Made by a program: the position numbers and the translations under genes. Positions 11,363 to 20,628 of a stretch of DNA of 64,000 nt are shown piece by piece. The notes under the pieces are model-generated. The model had not been told where the DNA came from. It was given only the letters and a program-made list of their open reading frames with translations, and searched no databases. How positions within the stretch are numbered: the stretch's first letter is position 1; each line of letters starts with the position of its first letter. Source of the stretch: Anthostomella pinea (Eukaryota; Ascomycota; Sordariomycetes; Xylariales; Xylariaceae); NCBI GenBank assembly GCA_963556695.1, contig CAUWAG010000014.1, forward strand, positions 124,001 through 188,000, written 5' to 3'.

Positions 11363-11798
11363 GTTAAAGTAAAGAAGGACATTTTTAATTTTTAAAGGTT
11401 ACTGTTATTCTAAGAAGATATGCCTTTGAAACTATTAGCATCGATAGTTAAAGTATTAAGTTGATATAAATTTTCGTTGTTTTTAATAATTGCTTTTTAA
11501 ACAAAATGCTAGAAAGTAACTATTTTAAATAGTTGCTTTATATGTTATATTTAAGGTTTTTATTTAAATTTACTAGTTAGTATTTAATAACCTTGAAACC
11601 TAATAATAGCATTAAAAATGTAGTATTAGTTAATTTAAATACGATTTTAGCAAGTAATATAACATATGAATAAATAAATAAATAATTTATAAAGTTTTTA
11701 TATGAAGAAATAAATACATATTAAAAATAGTTGAAATAGCCACGTGAGAATAATTAAGCTTTATAAAGCTATAACAAGATATATTTATTTAAAGTAAT

Positions 11799-12069
11799 GA
11801 GTCGGGGACAGTAACAACATTTACAATGTGGCTGCTTGTATAATGGATATAAGAAAGGGGAGGGAGAGCCATTGGCAAAGCCACGCAGTGAATTTGAAGG
11901 GTGTGTCACATAGTGATAACACGACGTGTGTCTGAACTGATCGCTCAATTATATGTGTTATTGAAAGAGGAGTAGCTGTATAAGAAGACAAAAGAGAGCA
12001 ACAAAAGATGCCGGTGGCCTTTATATGTCACAGACCTGGCTGTACATGACATCAACCCTGCCGCAAAAC
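11799..12069. mobile_element. GC island flanked by AGTAAT direct repeats
   Basis: A 271-bp GC-normal island between 6-bp direct repeats AGTAAT (11793-11798 and 12070-12075). The exact ends are ambiguous: shifting by one or two bases gives TG... or ...CA termini but not both. It shares the short string AACAACATTT with the 66-bp island near 10452. It is probably another non-autonomous insertion. Confidence 0.5.
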
Positions 12070-12235
12070 AGTAATATAAATAAATGGCATTGAATAGTAG
12101 TAAAAGGTTTATAAAAAGTTTAAAGATTATAAGTAAGATGTTATTATATAAAATTATTAAGTATTTTATATTATATATAAAAAGCTAAGAGTAAAGCACT
12201 TTTTAAGTAGTTAAGTGATTTTTTAAAGTAAATAA

Positions 12236-12489
12236 ATAGTTTGATACGCGTCATCAGGGGGAGTAGTCAGTGTGGCTGGCACAGCCACAGTCATTAACAC
12301 AGCCACTGGTATGTGTGTGGGTTACACATTGTGTGTGCGGACCTGGATAGCTAAGGCTAGACTAGTTAGATAAGGGTTGCACTAAGATAGGGATTGCAGT
12401 TACCTTAAGTAGCTGCAATCTTTCCCATCTTAGTCCTTGCAACCTAACCCCGCCTCACACATCAATTGACACCCATTGCACAACGCAAT
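12236..12489. mobile_element. foldback insertion with long imperfect inverted repeat
   Basis: A GC-normal segment that interrupts the second copy of the AT-rich direct repeat. Its centre folds: GGTTGCACTAAGATAGGG near 12374-12391 pairs imperfectly with the segment at 12412-12443 ending TTGCAACC. Weaker pairing extends outwards through GTGTG-rich and CACAC-rich flanks. The boundaries come from comparing the 12147-12562 and 8630-8795 copies and are accurate to perhaps 10 bp. Confidence 0.55.
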
Positions 12490-12623
12490 ATAGTTATAAT
12501 AAGTACGTTTTATTTGGACCAATTAAAAGCTAGTCTTTATAAGGCTGTAAGAGTGTTATAAATGCCCTGATATCCAACAGAAAACCCATGAAGGCGCGGG
12601 TCTCCGCGACACTGAGTACTATA

Positions 12624-12818
12624 TGTTGAATACACGGATGTTGATTACCAGAATGACCAAGGTTGAAGAAAAGGAACAGGTGTGCGTACAGCCGAGGCTG
12701 TAGCACATATGGTCCTGGTCTCCTTATCTAATCTACACGTGACCTGATAACTGGGCATCTAACCAGGTGGATACAGCTGTACACCGTCACACGTGACATC
12801 ACGTGCTAGTATCTAACA
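12624..12818 (+). mobile_element. solo LTR with CTATA target-site duplication
   Basis: A 195-bp element starting TGTTGAATACACGGATGTTG and ending GTATCTAACA, flanked by perfect CTATA duplications (12619-12623 and 12819-12823). Its first 21 bp match the nested LTR at 9843, so it belongs to the same or a related family. The remainder differs, so the 9843 copy is probably shortened or a subfamily. Confidence 0.75.
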
Positions 12819-12975
12819 CTATATGAATTTGCTTCCACAAACCGATAAATTGATTGCTATGATGGTTAAGCCAGTCTGACATGTTGATACGGGAACCACG
12901 TTGTAAGCCCAACAACCCCTCCGAGCTAGCTAGACGTCAGAGCTAATGACAAGACCCTAATAAGCAGTACTCGAC

Positions 12976-13443
12976 TTAGTAATCCGACAGTGTTCCACGG
13001 TAGTCGATTCCTCCAGGATATTCTAATCCTTCATGATACTGGGCGTTTTCTACCAAACGCCTGTATTCCTGGCCGAGATACTGAATGTCGGTGTCAAGCC
13101 TATCCATCTTGCCCTGCAAGTGGTCTATCTTCTCCTCAAACTTGTCCAACTTCTTCTGCAGGACCTCTTCGAACCTTGCCTGAGCATCGGCCGCTTGTTG
13201 CTTACTTGCGTCCAATATTTTGCGAAGATCTTCGATTTCGCGCCCCAGCTTGTCGATCTCTTGCGATTCTGGCTTGGGCGTCTCTGGGGCAGGCTCAATG
13301 CGCTGTTTCTTGGAGCTGGATGATTTCTGGGAGCGACTGGTGTGGCTGGACTTGTCAGACGAGGGAGATCTCCGGCGCTTGCAGCTTTTTCCGTTCTTCC
13401 TGGGTGTTTTTGTGGCCGACGCGGACGATTTGTGGGAAGCCAT
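12976..13443 (-). CDS. small basic coiled-coil protein, function unknown
   Basis: Starting at the ATG at 13443, this encodes 155 residues. The frame stays open upstream to 13623, but the composition changes there, and MASHKSSASA gives the plausible start. The N-terminal half is Ser/Lys/Arg-rich with candidate nuclear-localisation clusters (KSCKRRRSPSS, KKQRIEP). The C-terminal half is a heptad-rich coiled coil from about residue 65 (LGREIEDLRKIL... to DTDIQYLGQEY). I do not recognise a family. It lies just beyond the RIP-type block, and an architecturally similar gene lies 0.85 kb upstream on the same strand (14298-14768), suggesting a diverged tandem pair. Confidence 0.55.
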   Translation of the reverse strand: MASHKSSASATKTPRKNGKSCKRRRSPSSDKSSHTSRSQKSSSSKKQRIEPAPETPKPESQEIDKLGREIEDLRKILDASKQQAADAQARFEEVLQKKLDKFEEKIDHLQGKMDRLDTDIQYLGQEYRRLVENAQYHEGLEYPGGIDYRGTLSDY

Positions 13444-14297
13444 TGCGAAGCTGAAGAAGGTTCTGGTAATGATGTGATCGGGTTTCCTGACTTCCCATCC
13501 AGCTATCAGTGCCCCCAATGCTTTTATATTAAGTGCAGTGACTCTTCGATGAAGTCCCATGATGTGACTAACCTGGGAATCGTGGTATTCCAAAACACTG
13601 ATGTCTGTCACCCTAAGAGTCATAAATGAACTGACTGTTCCATAAGGTCTTCAGAGAGGGCGTATGTCGAACGGGCACTAAACCCTGTTTCAATAAGTCT
13701 TAGCCTGAGGATAAAACATCATCTACTTTGAAGGCAAAAATTAGGTTTTCTAAGAGGGTTGAGAAAGGATCAGCCACATAATCTGACATTGGGCGTCTAG
13801 TTGGAATTTCTCCTGAGGATACAGGGTTTCATGGACGGAAGATTTCCAAGAGACGCAAGAGGACGGTACAGTCTCGCAGTCAACACGGTCAAACGAAGGC
13901 ACGAAATTATGGATCATCACTATGAGTAGTCCAAACTAGAAGACCCGAAATTCGTGCCAAAGCTCGGATGAACTCTGCAAGTGTTCTGTTTGCGTGGCGG
14001 CTGTGATACATGCGTGGTATGTAAGGGTCGTCAGCCGAGCCCAGTCATTCGGTTACATCTTCAATCTCAACTACTGCGTATTTACTGCAGATAGAAGGGG
14101 ACGACAGATCACAGTACATCAATCGGCTTCCAGGTCACGAACCGAGGTAGAAGCACTTGAAATCTGTTCGAAATAGTCATGTTCATGTTCTACGGTCTAC
14201 CTGCCCCTCCTGACTATGGCGATATGCACCCGTTTGATGTTGTGATGGTGATCCCGAGCAGGGAAGCTTCCGAAAAGGGGGTGGGCAATAAGCATGC
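13444..14297. other. intergenic between the two coiled-coil genes
   Basis: About 850 bp holding the presumed promoter of the 12976-13443 gene and the 3' end of the next. No other gene or repeat is seen. Confidence 0.5.
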
Positions 14298-14768
14298 TCA
14301 GGAGCGAATTTCCTCCACTCCTTCCCGGATCTGCTCCTCCCCTTCCCTTTGAGGAGCTGTCAAGTACTTCTGGCGCAGTTTCTCCTTCGTCTTTTTCAGC
14401 TCCTTCAAGATCTCGCCATTCTTGTCCATGGTTTTGTTCCGGTTTCGCACAGCTTTTCTGGCTATGTGCTTGTGGGTTCGGCACTCAACCGTGAGGTTGT
14501 CCACCTGGGCCTGGAGTCGTTGGATAGTGGTTCTTGCCAGGCTTTCCTGGGAGGCGGTGGAGGAGGCAGTGGAAGAGGCGGTGCTGAGGTCGGTCTTGAT
14601 GCGGCGTCTCTTCGGTTCTGTAAGGGGTGGTTCGTCCGATGAGGTTGTTGAGCGACGCTGGTTCGAAGAGCTGGCACCAGGATCTTGGTGCTTAGCCCGC
14701 CGTTTGGTGCCTTGTGTGGAAGGAATGGAGTAACCAGCATCCTGCTTGGTTTCCTTAGAAGCTGGCAT
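14298..14768 (-). CDS. small basic coiled-coil protein, function unknown
   Basis: An intact 156-residue ORF with a clear ATG at 14768 (MPASKETKQDAG). The N-terminus is polar and basic with a run of Ser/Thr and a basic patch PKRRRIKTD. Residues around 68-80 carry a short AST repeat (STASSTASSTAS). The C-terminal half is predicted coiled coil (TIQRLQAQVDNLTVECR, then EILKELKKTKEKLRQKY). It resembles the neighbour at 12976-13443 in plan (basic Ser-rich head, coiled-coil tail) rather than in obvious sequence. No enzymatic motif is seen. It could be a nuclear or chromatin-associated structural protein, but that is only inference from composition. Confidence 0.55.
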   Translation of the reverse strand: MPASKETKQDAGYSIPSTQGTKRRAKHQDPGASSSNQRRSTTSSDEPPLTEPKRRRIKTDLSTASSTASSTASQESLARTTIQRLQAQVDNLTVECRTHKHIARKAVRNRNKTMDKNGEILKELKKTKEKLRQKYLTAPQREGEEQIREGVEEIRS

Positions 14769-15255
14769 GTTGAAGGCTGAGTGATGGTAGTGGAGAACGC
14801 CTGGAGTTGGGCGTCTCGAAGATTGACTGTGAGCTCTGAATATCCACGATGGAAGTCGAGAGAATTTCCCCTTCTTATACTGTCAGATGCAATATCTCCC
14901 GAGACTCTTGTCGCCCAGTTGAATGGCCTTAGCTGATACCCCTATTGACTAGGCCATAGAAACAGCCAAAAGAAACTACTAGCTCTTGAATACAGGAGAC
15001 ATGTCATGTCTTCAGGGTCAAGATACAAAGACGCACGGATCGTCCCACTCGGACGAGTATGACACGTCGATATTCTCCTCAATAACTTCACGACCATCAC
15101 ACCGTTAACCACACCACCCACGGACCACTTGGCATGGGCGAACCAATCTCATCGTTGACATAATCAGTGTTGTTGTCGGGAGAGCTGCCGGTGATAGGTG
15201 ACATGTCATATTTCATACCCTGAAATCGCCCCTGTTGAACTCTAGTCTTTCAGAA
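14769..15255. other. intergenic
   Basis: About 490 bp between the coiled-coil gene promoter and the 3' end of the hydrolase gene. Nothing is recognised. Confidence 0.5.
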
Positions 15256-16358
15256 CTATGTCAGCCACCCAAGCAAAGCTTCATGAAACCTGTCAGGACC
15301 TTGAATCTGGGGCGCATCTATTGAAAGAACGAGTCAGTAATCACTTCACGCTCACGTCCGGCCAGAAGCAGGATGACTGATGAATACATACGCCCCAGAT
15401 CAGGGAATTCGATCAGTGTCGCATCCGGCATCGCCGCCGCAGCCCGCTTCCCCAGAACATCGTAGTGACCGAGCCTGACCTGAACCTCAGGCGGGCTCCA
15501 CTGCTTGCCCAGCGCCGTATTGTCCCTGTCGCCAATAACCAGCAGAGTGCGCGGCCGAAGCAGGCCGAACTCGTAGACCACCGGGCCGCTGAGCGCCATA
15601 TCGGTAGTCAGCGCCATATCGAAAGCGAATGTCGCTGCTTCACTTCCCTCGTAGATATCGACCAGCATGTTGACCCAGACGTCGTACGAGTCGTCCCACT
15701 GTCCGACGTAGTACGTCGATTGCTCATAGGCTCGGACGGAGGTGTAGTTGCTCGCGGATTCGGATGTGTAGAGCGCCTCTATGCTGCGGTATGGCACGCC
15801 CAACGCCTTCCAGTCTTCAAGACCTAGCGGATTGACCAGCACCATCTCGTCTATGCTCTCGGGGTACATCAGGCCATAGCGGATGCCCGTCATTCCGCCC
15901 AAAGAGTGGCCAATCACGGTGACATTCCCGATGCCCAGGGCCTGCAGCAGGTTGTACGTGTTGTACGAGAGTTGCTGCAGCGTGTACTGGTAAGACGTGG
16001 GCTTCGTAGATTTGCAGAAGCCGACTTGATCGGGCAATATGACCCTGTATCCCTCGGCGGCCAGGGCTCTGGCGGTCGCTTCCCAGGTCGGTCCGCAGAA
16101 GTTCTTGCCGTGTAGGCAGACAGCTACCTTGCCGGTGGCCTCCTCGCTCGTTGTTGGTGCGACGTCCATGAATGCCATCTCGAGGTCCTGCATCTGTGAC
16201 ATGAACTTGTAGAGCTTGACGGGCCAGGGTTAGGTGAAATTTGAGCCATTGAGCTCTCCGTCTGAAGGCGCATCCACGATAGTTCCTCCTTGCGCGAGCG
16301 CTAGGGTCGAAAACGAGAGCAGGATAGCGACAGGCGCCAATAGCGTGCGGAAATTCAT
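15256..16358 (-). pseudogene. secreted alpha/beta hydrolase with an in-frame stop at codon 43
   Basis: Two exons (16358-15392 and 15317-15256; intron GTATGT...AATAG) would encode 342 residues. MNFRTLLAPVAILLSFSTLA is a signal peptide. The alpha/beta hydrolase fold is clear: HGKNFCGPTW (oxyanion region), nucleophile elbow GHSLGG, acid region VIGDRDNTALG, and the catalytic His restored by splicing in DLGHAPQIQ. Codon 43, at 16232-16230, is TAA, directly after NGSNFT and before PWPVKLYKF. From memory of the family an aromatic residue (probably Tyr) is expected there, so a single-base nonsense change is the simplest explanation. Everything else is intact. Translation from Met at 16202 would give a cytosolic protein without its signal peptide. 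Alternatives are readthrough or a sequencing error. The substrate is unknown. Confidence 0.8.
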
Positions 16359-16969
16359 TGTGTCCCTCGTTCAGGCACGTCTACTGGCAAGCACGCTGAG
16401 CTTAACAGCGCATTCACTTGGTAGCGTCTTGTCTATGGCGTGGGCATTGAAGAAGGAAGAAGGCGAATATGTTCGTCAGTCATCTATTCCGCAGTCTTTA
16501 CTGACCCCTCACGACAGAAGCTCGGCTCCGGCAAAATCCACGGCTAGAACCCGTCCAAAGCCGAAATCCTCCGTCTGTGCGACTCATCTGCGCTTATACT
16601 CGTCATCTACATTGTAGCACTATGAGGAGGGGACTCTTGGATGATATGAAGGCCGGGAGCAGCACACGATGGCGAAATCTATCACGTGTGTCATAACATC
16701 CTTTTATACACAAGAATATTGCTAGAAATCCGAGAACTCGGTGTCTATTCCTATCAATGCCTTCGCCCTATTGGATTGTAACGACAGTCTATTTCCACCA
16801 ACGCCTCTAAGTCGCGAAAATCCAAGCCATACCTATGACAACACGGAAACGAAAATGAACGAGGGCCCTTGTATGCCACTGACGGGATGGACATCAACCC
16901 GGCCCCGAAACAATGAAATGACCTACTTCTAGGCAGGGTCACCACCCCCTTACAAGCCTTGTTAACCTC

Positions 16970-17336
16970 CTATGCCTTGCCTTGCGCTGCGGTGACTCGC
17001 GAGAGGTCGTGCTCGCATTTGCCCCGACGCGTCATTTTCCTAAGAGTCCCTCCATTATTACAATAATTCCCACAATATGCATTTCTTTGTTCACGATCAT
17101 CCCAAACCTCTTTGCAATCATTATCCTCTTTACAATAGAATGTCCCGCATGTTGATAAGTCACCGCTAAGTAAAGACCGTGGATTGAGACTCTGTGACGA
17201 CTGTAAGGGGTGAGTGCTTTGTTCCATGGTGCTTTGGGAATCAACTCACTTCGTCGATAGGGGAGCTTCCAGCTGACACTGCCGCCGATGACGCCAAGGT
17301 GGCGAGGGCTAGGAGAGCGGCGAGGGTGATCTTCAT
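16970..17336 (-). CDS. small secreted cysteine-rich protein
   Basis: Two exons, 17336-17250 and 17200-16970, with a 49-bp intron (GTGAGT...TTACAG), give 105 residues. MKITLAALLALATLASSAAV is a convincing signal peptide. The mature part contains six cysteines in the order STC-GTFYC-KEDNDC-...-AYC-GNYC-...-KC, enough for three disulfides, within about 75 residues. The middle of exon 2 is AT-richer in codon choice (TAT, TGT, AAT) than neighbouring genes. Size, export signal and Cys content fit an effector-like or antimicrobial protein, but I recognise no named family. It lies downstream of the broken hydrolase on the same strand. Confidence 0.7.
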
Positions 17337-18414
17337 AGTGGAAGCAGGAATTGTCTTGTTATTGAGTTTTCAACGGCCAGGGAAGAGGATGTGAAGAGAA
17401 ACGATTCCTGGTCAACTTGGAGCGCGATTTGGTTGAGCTTGTGTGTTTGCTTATGTCTTTACGCATGCGACATGTACGACTTTTCATATAGGAGGACCGC
17501 CTGGCCACACACGTATATGCATACCTACTAGGTAGTAGATCGACCCATCTATGAGGCGCGTCGGTCAACTCTCGGTAGGGATAATCCTAAGAATAAATAG
17601 GGAAGAGGGCACAGCAGCTTCTAAGTCTCGACAAGCTTCGCGGCGGCAACGCCGTTCATCCTTCTCTACGGCGTCCGTCCATCCTTCTCTGCGGCGTCTG
17701 GAAGAAGTGGACAGGTAGGGAGGGTTGTTGGCTTGACCACGAGGCATAATGCCTCATTCCGAGTGCAGTCTCGAGCTACCTTCTGCACCCTCACGCGTCA
17801 GCGCTACCCTTTTTGATGTCACTGCGGCGCTGCCATCGCCACGCAGGAAGTCGAACTAGCTGTGCCTCAGTTGGGTGGTATCATTGGCACCTGCACCGTA
17901 AGTTAAGGAGGGCTACTAGGCTTTCCGCGATCCTTGGCAGCACGGCACGGAGGAAAGATTCGATCAGCTCAGCAGCGAGGCATGTTCGGTCGCTAGCTAG
18001 GCCCCGGTGAACAACAAATTCCTTGCTCTACGATGCATGGCGAGCCCAGGAAGTTCAAAGTGGACGGACGTCATCAAGGTTGACACTTGGAAGGTGGGTA
18101 CTAGGTACTTGGCAAAGGGGGACAAGTGGCCAGAGCTCTCAATTTGAAGAGACAGGGGCTCATTAATGATCAGCTGCTGGCGGCTGGCAGTCCTGAGTCC
18201 TGACCCGCCTCTCCCCACCTGCATCCCATCATCCCGTGGTCCCGTCATACAATGGATCATGGAGAGCTTCCGGCCTCAAGCAGTCAAGCTTGCAGGTGGC
18301 CACAGCAAATTCAGCTTGCAATCGCTGCAGACGGAAGCCGCCCCGACTTCAATCACAACCGATTACAAGTGACCGATGGCTTGTAGTCTGGTCTGCTAAT
18401 CTTTTATCTGCAAA
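17337..18414. other. divergent intergenic region
   Basis: About 1.08 kb between the minus-strand secreted-protein gene and AIM18. It presumably carries both promoters. Only short ORFs without recognisable features occur. Confidence 0.5.
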
Positions 18415-19569
18415 ATGAAGGGACCACGCTCAGTGCCGACGGCGCCTCTCTTGCGCTCTCTCACATCACGACCATGCCCTCGGTACGCACCCAACGGTGT
18501 AAAGGCTATGCGCCCGACACCATCGCAGTACCGAACTTTTCTGCGCCCGGAGCGACCGACGCATCGAGCAGTCGAGGGCCTGAATCTCAATCGCATGAAA
18601 CACGAGTCCTACGACTACCACATCCGACGACGCAATTTCCTCCTATGTGGCGCCATCTCCGGTATCATTGCCATCTGCTACACATCCTACCTGATCTCGG
18701 TCCAGCTTCGCAAACCGAAGAAGTTCGACTCCGGTCTCCCCGACAAGCTCGACCCGTTCAACACCGAGGCCGGCTCGAAGCGCAAGACCGTCGTCCACGA
18801 TGCCCAGGGCCGCGAAGTCGTACCGACGGGGAACAGCACCGTTCCCACCTTTCCACGTACCCTAGATCTCGCCATCGGCGCCGATGAGGGTCAGGAGAAG
18901 GTCAGTGGTGTCGAGTACACGCTCGTCGGCTTGGGCGTGCGAACCGTGAGCTTCCTCGGTATCCAAGTCTACATGGTCGGCTACTACATCGCTACACCCG
19001 ACATTGCGGCGATACAGTCGCGACTCAACAAAGAAATCAACCCGGTCGCGACCACATTGGTGCCAAGTGAGAAGGACGAACTGCGCAAGGCGCTTCTGGA
19101 CCCCGAGAGAGGCGAGAAGCTCTGGAACAGCATCCTGCAAGAGACAAAACCTCGCTCAGTCTTCAGGATCGTGCCTGTCAGGAATACCGACTTCCCTCAC
19201 CTTAGAGATGGACTGGTGCGCGCCATCACGGCCAGGTCACAAGGCAACAATGCGAAGTACGGTGACGAGGGGTTCGGTATGGCCATGAAGGAATTCAAGG
19301 CCATGTTCACAAAGGGCAGTTTACCCACGCATAGTGAAATGCTCATGTGCCGGGATGCGGCTGGAGCTCTGACTATCACGTATGACGATGGCAAATCGGG
19401 CATGGCCACGGTTGGACGAGTGGAGGAGGAGAGACTATCCCGGCTGCTCTGGCTCAACTACCTCGCTGGCAGCAAGGTGGCATCTGAGCAAGCACGCAAA
19501 AACATCGTCGAGGGACTCATGGAGTTTGTCGAAAGACCCGTTGGCACAGTGGCTACGCAGGTTATATGA
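18415..19569 (+). CDS. AIM18: AIM18-like mitochondrial chalcone-isomerase-fold protein
   Basis: A single-exon ORF of 384 residues. The N-terminus is Arg/Ser/Pro-rich (SLTSRPCPRYAPNG), like a mitochondrial targeting sequence, followed by one membrane segment (LLCGAISGIIAICYTSYLI, about residues 76-95). The C-terminal two thirds has the chalcone-isomerase-like fold seen in AIM18/AIM46: VEYTLVGLGVRTVSFLGIQV, VGYYIA and a long C-terminal helix. Yeast AIM18 sits on the inner mitochondrial membrane side facing the intermembrane space, and its biochemical role is poorly defined. Fungal members lack classical chalcone isomerase function. The length and domain order are normal. This is a conserved core gene and a good anchor for synteny. 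Confidence 0.88.
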   Translation: MKGPRSVPTAPLLRSLTSRPCPRYAPNGVKAMRPTPSQYRTFLRPERPTHRAVEGLNLNRMKHESYDYHIRRRNFLLCGAISGIIAICYTSYLISVQLRKPKKFDSGLPDKLDPFNTEAGSKRKTVVHDAQGREVVPTGNSTVPTFPRTLDLAIGADEGQEKVSGVEYTLVGLGVRTVSFLGIQVYMVGYYIATPDIAAIQSRLNKEINPVATTLVPSEKDELRKALLDPERGEKLWNSILQETKPRSVFRIVPVRNTDFPHLRDGLVRAITARSQGNNAKYGDEGFGMAMKEFKAMFTKGSLPTHSEMLMCRDAAGALTITYDDGKSGMATVGRVEEERLSRLLWLNYLAGSKVASEQARKNIVEGLMEFVERPVGTVATQVI

Positions 19570-20628
19570 TAAGTGGCAGGATGTCCCAAAAAAATGTCGA
19601 GAGCTTAGTGGGAACGCAGGGCGTGTGTATTTTATGTATAATTACCACACAAGATTTTCTGTCAGTCATGCCACGAACATTTTTGCCCCAATTTACCACT
19701 GTAAAACACCACCACTAAAATATTCTCGCTTTAAAAAGGACAGCAGTTGCGTTGGTCGCGCATACACGTTCAACACTCGTGAGATGTGACGATGCCACAA
19801 GCATCTCGTAGTTGAGCTGGCGAGAAATCGATACAGGGAAGAGTCGCACGGAGCTTTTCACTGGTCAGCATATGCCGTAGGCTTCATAAGTTGGACTGAT
19901 GACATGTCAGAGATGAAGCCTCGGTCTGTGCGTAAAGATACCGTTGATCTTGGAAATTTCGGCCCTTGAAGGACATTAGCCAGTCGAATACGAATAGCTA
20001 GCATGCGAGGTAGATAGATGTTGGACCGCTTGTCACATCCCATCGCCCCTGGGCCCGAGGCGGATGCTGCGACGTTAAACACTGCAACCAACCAACTAAC
20101 CAACCAAAGAATTATGTCTATTACTTCTGTGTACTGGAATCATCCCAGTCATACATTATCTCCGAGTGTAGGATAATCGGCGGGTCTGATATGACCATGG
20201 CCGATTGACTCGGGCAACCGGACTCAGGCACGCTGAGATTCGTCGTGTCGGACGAATCGCGGTCGGGTGTAGCCCACGTTTTCGGTCCCGAGGCCAACTC
20301 CGCCCTCCTCCCCTATTCTACAACTACCTACCTAACCGAGCAACTTTCACTGTTTGTTGGTGCATCCGCCAGTCGAACTTCGACAGCTGAAGAGAGGATG
20401 GAACACACAGGCTGATCAGTATTTTAGGAGTCATAATGATCAGACTTCGTTGGCCTTGTTTGTATTTTAGCCTCGCGAGCTTACCGCATGAGAACCTCTT
20501 CTACAATTAGGTACTCATCAACCACTTCTTGCCATTGAAAGTATGCAATACCAGCACTTTCTTAACTTCTAACTACTAAGTGTATCATTTTAAGTCGGTC
20601 CATCCACGTTGCTACCCATCCAACACCA
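19570..20628. other. intergenic
   Basis: About 1.06 kb between AIM18 and the FAD monooxygenase, both on the plus strand. There are short TTGGTTGGTTGG/CCAACCAACTAACC-like runs near 20085-20105. No gene is recognised. Confidence 0.5.

Larger units (their letters stand above)
8535..12562. repeat. AT-rich, RIP-type degraded repeat block 1
   Basis: The sequence is dominated by A/T, TpA steps and stop codons in all frames, with almost no coding potential. This is the pattern left by repeat-induced point mutation in Pezizomycotina. GC-normal islands interrupt it at about 9340-9595, 9650-10006, 10450-10515, 11151-11362, 11799-12069 and 12236-12489, and several are bounded by target-site duplications (listed separately). 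Two stretches of the AT-rich DNA are direct repeats of each other: about 8630-8795 resembles 12147-12235 continued at 12490-12562, interrupted in the second copy by the 12236-12489 insertion. The block may therefore be a RIP-destroyed element of about 3.5-4 kb with direct terminal repeats. The original element type is not recognisable. Confidence 0.8.

Noticed and set aside
13444..13623. N-terminal extension of the coiled-coil ORF up to 13623
   Set aside because: The extra 60 residues have a different composition and no similarity pattern. The internal MASHKSS start begins the basic Ser-rich region.
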